A stretch of DNA of 64,000 nt from Kaiparowitsia implicata GSE-PSE-MK54-09C. Lineage in GTDB: Bacteria; Cyanobacteriota; Cyanobacteriia; Elainellales; Elainellaceae. This document shows positions 9,257 to 18,596 of the stretch, in pieces; within the stretch, counting starts at the first letter, position 1; each line of letters opens with the position of its first letter. The translations under genes were made by a program, and so were the position numbers. The stretch is taken from the NCBI GenBank assembly GCA_019359435.1, contig JAHHHI010000064.1, positions 1 through 64,000 of the forward strand, written 5' to 3'. The notes beneath the pieces were generated by a model. The model was not told the origin of the DNA. It saw nothing but the letters and a program-made list of their open reading frames with translations, and did not search any database.

Positions 9257-10438
9257 TCAATCATCCAAATATGCCAAAAAATTTTCGTAAGTCAGTGGCT
9301 CCGAATAATAGAAGCCTTGAACAATACAACCACCGATATTTCGCACCACCTCCAGCTGCACCTCATCTGCAACCCCTTCGACGACAACATCGAGACCCAA
9401 CTCCCTTCCTAAAAAAGCAACGCTCTTTATAATGGAAGCGCTCCAGGGCCTGAAGTTTATATTTTCAATAAAAATAGCATCTAATTTTATTTCATTAAAA
9501 GGAAGCTCCGCCAAGCGACTTAAAGATGAATAGCCCGCACCGAAATCATCCATTGCGATGCCAACTCCCATCAAGCGCAGCCTCACCAAGTTTTCCAAAG
9601 TAGTAGCTGGCGCCGTCAAAAATCCTGTTTCCGTTAGCTCAAGTTTTACTTCACGCGCGGGTACCCGATACATCCTCAACATCTCTCTTACCTCCGCCGG
9701 AAAGGAAGGAGAAGATATCGTCGATGCAGTTACATTAACGGATATTTCCATACTGTTTTTTACAGAAGAGCAACTATTCTTAAACTGGCAAACCTTCTCA
9801 AAAACTGACCAAAATAAGCAATCTGAAATACCTTCACGCTCCACGGCAGTCAAAAACTCTTTTACACCTAGCAACCCTCTTTCAGGGTGCAACCAACGAG
9901 CCAAGGCCTCAGCCCCAACGATCTCCCCCGTTTCAACTTTAATTTTAGGCTGAAAGAGTGGAATAAATTCGCCAGCCTTCAACGCTCTTTTAAGCTCTTG
10001 TCGATCTGGCAACTCAACCAAATCGAGAAGTGCAGGAAAATGGCTTAACCGTGATTCAGTACCATAACTTCCAATCATCTCTCTAAGCCGCTCGACTTCA
10101 ACAGGCTTGCTAAGGTCACCAAGAAACTCTAATCCGAGGTGGCGAATCATTGTTATGATTCCTTGCCGCATAGAGACATGTATCGCCGAGCTTAGTACCA
10201 CCGCTTTAACAAGGCCCGCATTGGCTGCTTTCCTCAAAAAGCGTAGCCCGTCCTCGCCCGGCATTGTGATGTCGCAGATGACTATATCTACACCTCCTGC
10301 TTGCTTCACAGCATTGAAGGCCTGCCCTCCCTCCGTTGCAGTTAGAACAGATGACGCCCCACATGACTTAACGGCTGATGCAGTAGCGGCCAACTGCAAA
10401 GGGTGATCTTCTAGAATCAAAATTTTTATTGAGTTCAT
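9257..10438 (-). CDS. rocR: RocR-like response regulator with EAL phosphodiesterase domain
   Basis: 393 residues from the ATG at 10438, which has GGAGG seven bases upstream; the frame extends further but without such a site. Residues 1-125 are a receiver with acidic pair ED at 10-11, phospho-acceptor D56 (VICDITMP) and K near 107 (DLSKP). Residues about 150-390 are an EAL domain with EALARW, the metal-binding loop DDFGAGYSS, catalytic-type IKLD and VVEGV, so it should hydrolyse c-di-GMP. Length and sequence closely resemble P. aeruginosa RocR (SadR), including D56 and the ETGxxxAPxxxLENLVRLR stretch. It is divergent from a RocA1-like regulator and close to a RocS1-like kinase. In P. aeruginosa this system controls cup fimbriae and biofilm maturation; the same output here is inference. 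Confidence 0.88.
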   Translation of the reverse strand: MNSIKILILEDHPLQLAATASAVKSCGASSVLTATEGGQAFNAVKQAGGVDIVICDITMPGEDGLRFLRKAANAGLVKAVVLSSAIHVSMRQGIITMIRHLGLEFLGDLSKPVEVERLREMIGSYGTESRLSHFPALLDLVELPDRQELKRALKAGEFIPLFQPKIKVETGEIVGAEALARWLHPERGLLGVKEFLTAVEREGISDCLFWSVFEKVCQFKNSCSSVKNSMEISVNVTASTISSPSFPAEVREMLRMYRVPAREVKLELTETGFLTAPATTLENLVRLRLMGVGIAMDDFGAGYSSLSRLAELPFNEIKLDAIFIENINFRPWSASIIKSVAFLGRELGLDVVVEGVADEVQLEVVRNIGGCIVQGFYYSEPLTYENFLAYLDD

Positions 10439-10573
10439 AAACCACCTCCATAAGTGTTTACAAACTTTATCATCCACCGCTTCAGCATTATCGCGGAACC
10501 AGCCCAAATGTACGTGGGAATTTTCCCAGGCACTATGGTTCAATTGCTACAGCCTGAGCTACACTAGTAAAAT

Positions 10574-10582
10574 CCCCCCCCC
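10574..10582. repeat. Poly-C (9) tract in rocR/rocA intergenic region
   Basis: Nine C in the 165-base gap between the divergent rocR-like and rocA-like genes, about 20 bases before the ATG of rocA. A length change here could alter the untranslated leader or promoter spacing. Confidence 0.85.
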
Positions 10583-10603
10583 GACCGGCGAGATTTATAA
10601 AGC

Positions 10604-11230
10604 ATGAGTACTATCCTGATAGTTGATGACCATCCAGTTATTAGAATCGCCGTGAAGGCCGTACTAGAAAAACAAGGACATAAGGTTATCGCTGAAAGCG
10701 ACAATGGCGTTGACTGTATACAGCAGTCCCGCGAACTTTCCCCAGAACTTATTATCCTAGATATAGGCATTCCGATGCTCGATGGCCTAGAGGTCATAAG
10801 CCGAGTAAAGACGTTTAATAGCAATATCAAGATAATTGTTTTCACATCTCAACAGGCAACTCTTTTTGCGCCCCGCTGTTTAAAGGCCGGAGCATCAGGT
10901 TTTGTCACAAAAGGGGGGGCGATGGAGGAGCTTGTACGAGGAGTAAGGACAGTCCTTGACGGCTATTCATTTTTTCCTTCAAGCACGATGAACAGCGCTT
11001 ATCCAGAACGAACAACCAATTCAGACCAAGCACTTATCAAGTCTTTGTCAGATAGAGAGCTCGTTGTACTTACGCACTTAGCTGCAGGTTTATCAAACAA
11101 AGAAATTTCTGAGATCTTACTCTTGAGCAACAAAACCATCAGCACCTATAAAACAAGAATAATGGAAAAGCTTAACTTAAGTAACCTATTAGAAATATGT
11201 GATTTTGCCAGAAGAAACAAAATAAGCTAA
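10604..11230 (+). CDS. rocA1: RocA1-like response regulator (receiver + LuxR HTH)
   Basis: 208 residues. The receiver has DD at 8-9, phospho-acceptor D53 (IILDIGIP), T near 85 (VFTSQQ) and K near 105 (VTKGG). The C-terminal part (about 145-205) is a LuxR/NarL helix-turn-helix with LSDRELVVLTHLAAGLSNKE and KTISTYKTRI. Domain order and length match RocA1 of the P. aeruginosa Roc/Sad system and BvgA-type regulators. It is divergent from the EAL regulator and convergent with the kinase. The likely phosphodonor is the HPt domain of the kinase at 11275-14874. Targets cannot be read from this window; autotransporter promoters nearby are possible but unproven. No strong ribosome site precedes the ATG. 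Confidence 0.87.
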   Translation: MSTILIVDDHPVIRIAVKAVLEKQGHKVIAESDNGVDCIQQSRELSPELIILDIGIPMLDGLEVISRVKTFNSNIKIIVFTSQQATLFAPRCLKAGASGFVTKGGAMEELVRGVRTVLDGYSFFPSSTMNSAYPERTTNSDQALIKSLSDRELVVLTHLAAGLSNKEISEILLLSNKTISTYKTRIMEKLNLSNLLEICDFARRNKIS

Positions 11231-11252
11231 AAGCTAAAAGCTAAAAGCTAAA
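11225..11252. repeat. AGCTAAA heptamer x4 over the rocA stop codon
   Basis: Four perfect copies of AGCTAAA, plus a partial fifth. The first copy contains the TAA stop of the rocA-like gene. The array separates the convergent rocA- and rocS-like genes and is not an obvious terminator. Confidence 0.9.
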
Positions 11253-11274
11253 AGCGGAGGTTCGTCACGGAAAA

Positions 11275-14200
11275 TTATTTACCCAACACATCCGCTGACA
11301 TGATCTGCTCAAACTCCGCTAGCATTGACACAAGCTTATTGATTGATGCTTCAAGCTCAGAGCTGATAGCCAAACTAGACAACCTCTCTATTTTTTCACA
11401 TTTCGCTACTATTTTTCCTGCGCTAACTAGCTTCATCCCCCCTTTAATTCTATGTGCGATAGATGAAATTTCAACAAGGTCCCCCGAAGCCAACGCCTCT
11501 TTCATCGCTAAGCTGTCTTCATAATTACTTTTGAACAGCTCTGTTAGCAGCAATCTAGTCAGCGCCGCATCCTCACCAGCAATTTTCCTTACCTCGCCAA
11601 GATCATAAGAAAAAACCACTGCTGCATCCCGACTGGCTGAGGAGCTATACCCAGCAATTACACGCTTTAGTTCTCCGAGAGTAATCGGCTTAAACAAGCA
11701 TTCATTCATACCAATCTTGAGGCACCTCTCGCGCTCTTCAATCTGAGCATTCGCTGTATATCCGATTATCGGTACTTTACCTTCCGTGCGCTGGCGTTCG
11801 GACAGTCTGATTTGTTCTGTTAACTTATAACCATCCATAATCGGCATCTGACAATCCGTTATCACCATGTCAAAACTATGGCTACTACATAGCTCTAGCG
11901 CCTGAGCCCCATCTCCGGCTTCTACAACCTGGTGCCCTAAAAAACTTAACTGCTGCGAAAGTAAAAGCCTATTGGCGGGGTGGTCATCAACTAAAAGTAT
12001 CTTTTTCACATCGTCGTTAATAGAAACGTGCTCATCAAGTCTTACGCGATCTACAGACTCTTGGTAATTTCTTTTAGCTTCAACTAGCGGTAGTTTTGCA
12101 ATGGCAACAACACCACCACCCTCTCTACTTAATATTTTTAAATCCCCCCCCATCATTTCACAAAGCACGTTACATATCTTAAGCCCCAGCCCAGTACCTG
12201 CTCTTTTATCGGCCTGCGCCCCTTGAACAAACGGCTCAAAAATTCTTTCTAAATCAATGTCGGAAATCCCAACTCCGGTATCGCGGACTTCAATCAATGC
12301 AAGTAACTCACCGCCCTCGATATCAGCCACCCTTAAGTGCAAGCTAACACCGCCTTGATCCGTAAATTTAATAGCATTTCCAACTAGATTTGAAATTACC
12401 TGCCTTACTCTAACCGAATCAAATAAGTACTCATCATTTAGCTTTTCATCAGCCTCAAATGCAAGCAACAATCCTTTCTGCTTTGCCAGACCTGAAAAAA
12501 CATTAACAACAGAGCTAGCAACTTTGACTAAATTCGCAGGCTGGCGGCTAATCTCGATTCGACCCGATTCGATTCTTGACATATCCAGCACATCCCCTAT
12601 CAAGTCTAAAAGCTCACTTGCAGAAGAAAATGCTATTTTAACCCCATCAATATAGAATTCTCCTAGCTCATAACGAGCAATTACCAACTCCAACATACCT
12701 ATAACTGCATTCAGTGGTGTACGAATTTCATGACTCATCGTAGCCAAGAAAGTAGTCTTTGCCTTATTCGCACTCATGGCTTGCTCTTTAGCAAATGCCA
12801 TCTCTTTGATTAGCTCCTGCTTATCAGTAACATCTATCCAGCCACATATCGTCCCTTTTATATTACCCCCAGCAGTAGTGTATGGTCTTGCCCAGTGATA
12901 TAGTGTATAGAATGTACCTTTATACTTAATTTCCTTATCGCCTTCCGCTCCACTGAGCAGCGAGTCACCTGACAGTTGATATTCCAAAAACTCTCTAAAA
13001 AGCTTATTGAGCAGTGATAGCTCGCCAGGGATATCTATATCACCACTCACTCTTGCAGAAATAAGAAAAACAGCAAAAGAAGCGTTATATCCAGCTAACT
13101 CCCCTTGCGCATCGCAAAAATAAACAGGATGCGGGATACTGTCTAACATATCCCGTATGAAAGCCAGTTTATCACCCAACTCTTGCTCTGCTTTCTTTCT
13201 ATGAACTATCTGCCTCTTAAGATATTGAACCCATATAAATGCCAAAGACAAAAGCACAGCAGCAAGTAAAGTAAACTCAATTATAATAGCGCGATAGTCA
13301 TACCAGGTCTTAACTCTCTCCGCGCTATTTGAGCGCCATCGAGTAGCGACAATATTAAGCTCATCAGGAGGAATAACTGCTAATATTTTATCCAAAATCG
13401 ACTGCAATTCCACATTTCGCTTTGAAATTCCAAAAGCAAAACTAGCCGGCACATAGTCTAAAACACCAGCAATCTTTAAATCATCCCCGTCTTGCCGCGC
13501 CAAGTAGTACTGAACTACACTAATTGCAGCAATAGCGCAGTCAGCCTGACCACTTCGCACCAGCTCTAGAGCCTCATTAAACGTATAAGAATTTTTTATA
13601 CGATTTTTTTGACTTACGCTATTTAAATAGCTTAACAACACATGCCCTTTAGGCATCGCGATTACGCCCTGGTTCAATCGACACCCTAGCGGGTCTTCAC
13701 TCCTAGACACCAGTGCGAAAGGCTTTTTTAAAAATTCTCTTGTAAAGAGTATCTCTTTTTTCCGCTCCTCACTTTCTGATAGCACAACTATATCTGCACC
13801 ATCACCCCTTACCTCTACAAGCAAATCGTTCAATTTATTTGCACTGCCAGCATCTACCCTGATGCCGGTCCTTAACGTAAATAGCTTCATTACATCCGCA
13901 GCAACACCGCTAAAATTCTGATCTTTATCAATAAAAGCGACAGGTGCTTGATCACCGCTAACAAGGAATCGAATACTACTAGTTCTAGATACCCACTCCT
14001 TCTCTGATTCAGTGAGTTTGATATTTAAGACCTTCAAAAACCCTATACCACCACTCCATCTTTTGATGATTCCTTCACGCACATCAGAATTGACACTAGA
14101 GATAACCTCATCGATAGCCTTCAAAAAACCAACATGCTCTTTATTTATAACAAATGCCGCCCCGTAGCCTTCTCCCGAAAGAACTTTATCCACTTTAACA

Positions 14201-14874
14201 TAGTTAAAATAACTGCTATTGATCAGGCTGTTTGTTGAAATTAACTCCCCGACAGCAACATCGACCTCTCCAAACGAGAGCGCAGCTAAAGCTCGCTCAT
14301 TTGTGCTGTAGATAGCTGGGTCGCTTAAAGAAATACCTTCCAACCCGTTTCTAGCATTATATAAATCCTCAGGAAAACCTATCTTTACACCACGATAATC
14401 GACAGCCATATTTCTTGAATCATTTATTCGCCTAAACACAGCAACTTGTGACGACACATATTTCTTACTATAAGAAAAACCATCTTCTTTAGGCGGCAGC
14501 CATCCTTGAACACTAATTGCATCTATTTTTTTTTCTGTTAACGCCTGCTTTGCCGTAACAGCATCAGGATAGACTCTTATCACTGGCTCTAATAAAAGTG
14601 CCGAGGCAACAATCTGAATCATATCCGAGGCAATACCCTCATACCCTCGCCCGGGTCGAATCATGCTGTAGGGCGGATTATCATTAGCCAAAACGCCTAT
14701 ATATAACTTTCTATCCCCTCCCTGAGTAGACATACGATCATCTATAGGGATGAGCCCAATCGCGCCTGCATCTGAAAGTGCTAGCCTTATAGACTCTGCT
14801 TTGGAATATCCCGTAGACGTAAAAAAAACCAAAAATAACACTAATATCGGCTTCACAAATATCGAGCTACTCAT
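11275..14874 (-). CDS. rocS1: RocS1/BvgS-like unorthodox hybrid sensor kinase
   Basis: About 1199 residues from the ATG at 14874 (AGGTGAG upstream; farther upstream only TTG/GTG starts exist). Signal peptide, then two periplasmic bacterial solute-binding (SBP_bac_3) domains at about 55-270 and 295-510. A membrane span lies at about 529-553, a PAS-like region at 570-690, and HisKA with H715 in TMSHEIRTPL. The ATPase domain has N833 region (NLVGNAIKF) and DTGVGIS/GTGLGL boxes, a receiver follows with D1007 (ITDCQMP), and an HPt domain ends it with H1141 (IAHRIKGG). This is the layout of RocS1 and BvgS: the periplasmic domains sense a ligand and phosphate runs H-D-H to the response regulators. 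The gene directly downstream of a small receiver-like gene on the same strand. Confidence 0.9.
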   Translation of the reverse strand: MSSSIFVKPILVLFLVFFTSTGYSKAESIRLALSDAGAIGLIPIDDRMSTQGGDRKLYIGVLANDNPPYSMIRPGRGYEGIASDMIQIVASALLLEPVIRVYPDAVTAKQALTEKKIDAISVQGWLPPKEDGFSYSKKYVSSQVAVFRRINDSRNMAVDYRGVKIGFPEDLYNARNGLEGISLSDPAIYSTNERALAALSFGEVDVAVGELISTNSLINSSYFNYVKVDKVLSGEGYGAAFVINKEHVGFLKAIDEVISSVNSDVREGIIKRWSGGIGFLKVLNIKLTESEKEWVSRTSSIRFLVSGDQAPVAFIDKDQNFSGVAADVMKLFTLRTGIRVDAGSANKLNDLLVEVRGDGADIVVLSESEERKKEILFTREFLKKPFALVSRSEDPLGCRLNQGVIAMPKGHVLLSYLNSVSQKNRIKNSYTFNEALELVRSGQADCAIAAISVVQYYLARQDGDDLKIAGVLDYVPASFAFGISKRNVELQSILDKILAVIPPDELNIVATRWRSNSAERVKTWYDYRAIIIEFTLLAAVLLSLAFIWVQYLKRQIVHRKKAEQELGDKLAFIRDMLDSIPHPVYFCDAQGELAGYNASFAVFLISARVSGDIDIPGELSLLNKLFREFLEYQLSGDSLLSGAEGDKEIKYKGTFYTLYHWARPYTTAGGNIKGTICGWIDVTDKQELIKEMAFAKEQAMSANKAKTTFLATMSHEIRTPLNAVIGMLELVIARYELGEFYIDGVKIAFSSASELLDLIGDVLDMSRIESGRIEISRQPANLVKVASSVVNVFSGLAKQKGLLLAFEADEKLNDEYLFDSVRVRQVISNLVGNAIKFTDQGGVSLHLRVADIEGGELLALIEVRDTGVGISDIDLERIFEPFVQGAQADKRAGTGLGLKICNVLCEMMGGDLKILSREGGGVVAIAKLPLVEAKRNYQESVDRVRLDEHVSINDDVKKILLVDDHPANRLLLSQQLSFLGHQVVEAGDGAQALELCSSHSFDMVITDCQMPIMDGYKLTEQIRLSERQRTEGKVPIIGYTANAQIEERERCLKIGMNECLFKPITLGELKRVIAGYSSSASRDAAVVFSYDLGEVRKIAGEDAALTRLLLTELFKSNYEDSLAMKEALASGDLVEISSIAHRIKGGMKLVSAGKIVAKCEKIERLSSLAISSELEASINKLVSMLAEFEQIMSADVLGK

Positions 14875-14924
14875 CAGATACTCACCTATAGCATTCACCA
14901 AATATATAGCTTTATCGATAATCC

Positions 14925-15314
14925 TTATGCCCTGCCAAGCGCCCCATCAGGAAAAACCGAATAACCTCCAATTACAGAGTCCAGAATATTGTATAGCTCT
15001 TTCAAATCACATGGCTTATTTATAAGGGCAATAGTAGCAAGGTGCCTAGAGCGTTTTAATGCCAGATTAGCCGGCAGAGATGTTACTATCATAACGGGTA
15101 GATTTTTATTTTTTGTCTTCTCTCGCAACCCACACAAACTACCCCCGTACAACAATGGTTCTACAATCATCAAGCTTGGTGTTCTTTTATCAACCAATTC
15201 AATTAGCTCACTATAATCTCTTGCCACAGTTGATTTTCGCTTGCGTTTATGCAGATATTTTTGAATTGTTTTATCCAACATATCATCACACGTCGCTATT
15301 ATTATGCCATGCAT
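14925..15314 (-). CDS. Degenerate receiver-domain protein
   Basis: 129 residues that follow the receiver fold: hydrophobic strand MHGIIIATCDD with acids at 10-11, strand SLMIVEPLL, strand PVMIVTSLP with T78, and LINKPCD with the conserved-type K100. The phospho-acceptor position is E52 instead of Asp (MIVEPL), which in other receivers mimics the phosphorylated state or marks a non-phosphorylated decoy. No output domain is attached. GAGG lies eight bases before the ATG. The stop is about 50 bases before the kinase ATG at 14874, so the two are probably one transcript. It may be a regulator or phosphate-independent partner of the Roc-like kinase (inference). A fast-evolving stand-alone receiver unrelated to the kinase is the alternative. 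Confidence 0.7.
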   Translation of the reverse strand: MHGIIIATCDDMLDKTIQKYLHKRKRKSTVARDYSELIELVDKRTPSLMIVEPLLYGGSLCGLREKTKNKNLPVMIVTSLPANLALKRSRHLATIALINKPCDLKELYNILDSVIGGYSVFPDGALGRA

Positions 15315-15942
15315 TTTAATCGCCTCATTTTACCCCGCACGAACGAATATACATGCACAAAAGACGAATAGCTGACACCACCCTTAATAAGCGAATTTTC
15401 TTACGCAAAAATAGCCTAACTGCCTGACATGAAATTTTTTCGCTAAGGTGATTGCTCATATGGAGATCGCCAACCCACCTGAAGCATCAGACAAATACGC
15501 AGAATTTTATTGTAGGTTATAAATCCCAATTATCCAGCCCCGCTGGATGGGGCCTGAAGGATACCTGCTTGTCCGCCCGGCCTATAATCCGACTGCTGCC
15601 CAACCTCCCTTGCATGTGCTAGCAATGTCTACGTGACAACCGCTGACGCTACATGGCGAACAGGATCATCCGATGCGATCCTCTTTAGGCGCTACCAGTG
15701 AAGCACCTTGTTATAAGTAAACTAACGTTTAATCACGCTCTGTCACTTGATCATCGAATCTACCTTAACAAACCTTGCCTTAGAATGTTGCAGGCCCACT
15801 AGGCTACTGGTGGCTAGAGAGGGTTTTGCCTAGCCCAGGGCTTACATCTAGATGCAGTTCACGAACTGCGCTTGGTGTGAATATATTTAAATCAAGGAGG
15901 GACGCCAGAAAAATCCTGCTTTTATTATTTCAGCTTCTCTCT
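15315..15942. other. Intergenic region
   Basis: About 630 bases without a supported gene. A 7-base inverted repeat GCAGTTC/GAACTGC with a 2-base gap lies near 15853-15868. The left end should carry the promoter of the receiver/kinase pair (reading left). Nothing else was recognised. Confidence 0.45.
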
Positions 15943-15972
15943 AAAGCAAACGCCCCGAACTAGTCGGGGCGC
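15943..15972 (-). terminator. Terminator after oprF-like gene
   Basis: Stem CGCCCCGA/TCGGGGCG (15951-15958 and 15965-15972) followed on the minus strand by TTTGCTTT. It lies about 65 bases downstream of the stop of the porin gene at 16039. Confidence 0.85.
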
Positions 15973-16038
15973 ATATGGTTGAATCAATTTATTGCCAATT
16001 TTCCAAGAAACTCGAGCGTCCTGATTCTTGTAAAATCA

Positions 16039-17034
16039 TTACGGCTTAACCTGAGTTTCTACTTCAGCTTCTACACGGCGGTTGATTGCACGACCAGAAT
16101 GAGTAGCGTTCTCGGCGACCGGACGCGACTCACCGTAACCGGCTGCGCTAACACGAGCTGCATCAACACCGTACTGATTGACTAGAACTTCACGTACTGC
16201 AATTGCACGACGTTCGGACAAATTCTGGTTGTAGGCCTCACCGCCACGGGAGTCGGTGTGACCTTCAACCACGGTGGTGGTCGAGGGGTACTGGCTCATA
16301 AAGTCGGCCAGTGCCTTTATATCGGCATAGCTTTCTGGCTTGACATTGGCCTTGTCGAAATCAAACTTGACGTCCAACTCAACACGAACCACTTCCGTAG
16401 CCTCTTGGGTTTGGACAGTCTCGGCCGTAGGTTCTGGCTGGTAAGCAGCTGTAACCGGCGCATTAGGCTTGCTGCTGCCGCCGAAGTTGACACCCACGCC
16501 AACACCCGCTTGCCACTCTGTATTCTCGGTATCCAGGCTATGCAGAACATCCACACCGGCTTTGGCAAAGAACATTTCAGAGAAGTAGTACTTTGCACCT
16601 GCGCCCACGATAGCGAAAGTTGTCTCGTCATTACCGCGGCCGTAGGTGTTGTCCAGGTTCTGATGACCGAAGCCGGCAGACACATAGGGACGAAAGCTTT
16701 TAGCCTCCGGGGTACCAAAGTGATAGACGGCTTCCAGAGTACTCAAATGGCCGTCGATCTTTTCACGACCATGGGTAGAGCCTGGCAAGGTGTCGTTAGA
16801 GCGAATACTCTTGTACACGCCATGAGACAGGTTCAGGGAAACGTCGTCGGTCAAGTAATAGCCAACGCTGCCTCCGAATAGGTTGCCGTCAGTAGCGTCA
16901 CGATTGCTCTCAGTAAAGGCTCGCTTGCCAAAAACATCTACCTCAAATGCGTTCTGGCCCTGAGCCAGAACGCCAAAAGAGGAAACGGCAGCCAACGCGC
17001 CAATTACAACACCTAGAGTATTCTTAAGTTCCAT
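16039..17034 (-). CDS. OprF/OmpA-family outer membrane porin
   Basis: 331 residues from the ATG at 17034. A signal peptide ends at VLAQG. Residues about 25-180 form an 8-strand-type barrel with GGSVGYYLTDDVSLNLSHG and YVSAGFGHQNL. A Pro/Glu/Thr-rich linker (about 190-215) follows. The C-terminal domain (about 220-325) is an OmpA peptidoglycan-binding module with VEGHTDSRG, NLSERRA and GYGESRP. It anchors the outer membrane to peptidoglycan and forms a porin (family knowledge). The protein has no cysteine, unlike P. aeruginosa OprF, which has a central Cys-containing loop, so it may be a second OprF-type paralogue and I give no symbol. AAGGG lies about ten bases before the ATG. Confidence 0.92.
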   Translation of the reverse strand: MELKNTLGVVIGALAAVSSFGVLAQGQNAFEVDVFGKRAFTESNRDATDGNLFGGSVGYYLTDDVSLNLSHGVYKSIRSNDTLPGSTHGREKIDGHLSTLEAVYHFGTPEAKSFRPYVSAGFGHQNLDNTYGRGNDETTFAIVGAGAKYYFSEMFFAKAGVDVLHSLDTENTEWQAGVGVGVNFGGSSKPNAPVTAAYQPEPTAETVQTQEATEVVRVELDVKFDFDKANVKPESYADIKALADFMSQYPSTTTVVEGHTDSRGGEAYNQNLSERRAIAVREVLVNQYGVDAARVSAAGYGESRPVAENATHSGRAINRRVEAEVETQVKP

Positions 17035-18059
17035 CAATCAAGCCCTTGAATAGTGATTTTTAACTTGCGGTTATTTGGCGTATCAATTTATATCGGCGCT
17101 TTGTAGCCCCCTTGTAGACAACAACAATGCTTATTGCTCGCTTGCTAGAGAACTGCCCACCACCAAGCTCAGGCCAGCACTAAATATGTCGCCATTTTGC
17201 TCCACAGCTTAAGTTATCCCTATAACGCCTACATTCAGAACCTGTGAAACATAGGTTTCGGGAACTTAGCCAATGCCAACTCCTGACAGGTATATTTCCG
17301 AGAAGCCGCTTCCACTTTCCTGCTTTATATCTACTAATTTACTTTCAATCCAATTACGCTATCGAATACACACAGCCCAACATTAAATTTACTACGTTGA
17401 TAGTACAACCTGATCGATTGAAAATATAGCGAAAGCAAAACTAAAGGAAATCTCCTACATCACCTAAGGAATGGCATTTTCAAATACTATAAAAATGCCC
17501 CGAGCCCGAGCAGTTGCCTGCACTTGCATCTCAGACTTATGGCGTACTCATATTCGATCACCTATGGCTATTGACCTTAGATTTTTCGACACAACTCAGG
17601 AGCGGAATGAAGCCGAAAAATTCTTGCTGGCTAGGCAGATCAAGTGATCTTTCATTTCTGTGTTGTAGCTGCTTACAGGACGCTAGAGCGTGAAGCCGAA
17701 AAGAAGATGCATTTTGCTGCTTCGTTACCCCCTAACTAGAAGGCTGCAAATCGGGGGAGCCCCATTGAAGAATCAGTCGCTTATAGAAGTTCAATAGCGG
17801 CTATTTCAACGCACAGCCCAAGACATCGGAGGGGGGGATAACGGCGACTACGATCAAACCACACCTATCAGGACAGCTGGCAAGATTGAAGCTGGAGCCT
17901 CACGTCCAAGCATTGGCTAAACTCGTAGTGACGAACAGCGCCTGCATCAAACCCAGAGACGTTTACTGCAGAGCAGGTGATGCAGCTCTCCGCAGAATAA
18001 TTTGACTTCGTACCGCACAAGATCAGCCCTGGTGCCTGTAACTGTGTGCTGGACTTACA
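17035..18059. other. Intergenic region upstream of the porin
   Basis: About 1 kb with no supported gene. The right part precedes an NRAMP remnant and could be decayed coding sequence, but I could not assign it. The left end should hold the porin promoter. Confidence 0.4.
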
Positions 18060-18420
18060 GTGCTCAGGTATAAGCGGCAGATGTTCAGCGTGGTGCTGTT
18101 GGCTGCCACACTGTCATCAGTAATCGGCGCGACCTGTACCAGCGTCAGCTTCATGTACTTACTGCACCCAGCCATCCGCACACATAACCAACAGGTAGTG
18201 ATTACCTTCATCGCTTGCTCCACGCTGATCTACAGCCTGATCGGGCAACCAGTGAAAGTTTTGATAGTTGCGGGGGCACTGAATGCCTTGGTGCTGCCTC
18301 TAGCGCTGGGCGGCATCCTCTGGGCGGCGAAGAAACCGAACATCGTCGGCAACGAGTATTGGCATCCGCACTGGATGCCAGTTGCCACTGCCGTTGCGTT
18401 GCTCTCTCATTCAATGCATT
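18060..18420 (+). pseudogene. C-terminal remnant of an NRAMP-family metal transporter
   Basis: The frame reads like the last third of an NRAMP (Mn/Fe) transporter: LSSVIGATCTSVSFMYLLHP, then VVITFIACSTLIYSLIGQPV, then VLIVAGALNALVLPLALG, which are three consecutive membrane helices of the family. Full NRAMP proteins have 10-12 helices and about 400-440 residues, and the N-terminal helices with the DPGN metal site are absent upstream. After residue about 118 the frame continues into unrelated sequence. No ribosome site is seen. It is therefore a fragment, unlikely to be functional. Confidence 0.75.
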
Positions 18421-18596
18421 GCTGCAATTCTGGCAATCATAAAGTGCTAATGGCGTTGCTTATACCTAGAAAGCTAGTGGGCGATGTTAGAGTATGTAGG
18501 TGCTAGGCTGTCGATATGTCGTCGAGAGGCATGAAAAGCACCATAGCTGCAGTGAACTCACTACCGCAGCTATGGATTTCCTAACTTGACGTGGTG

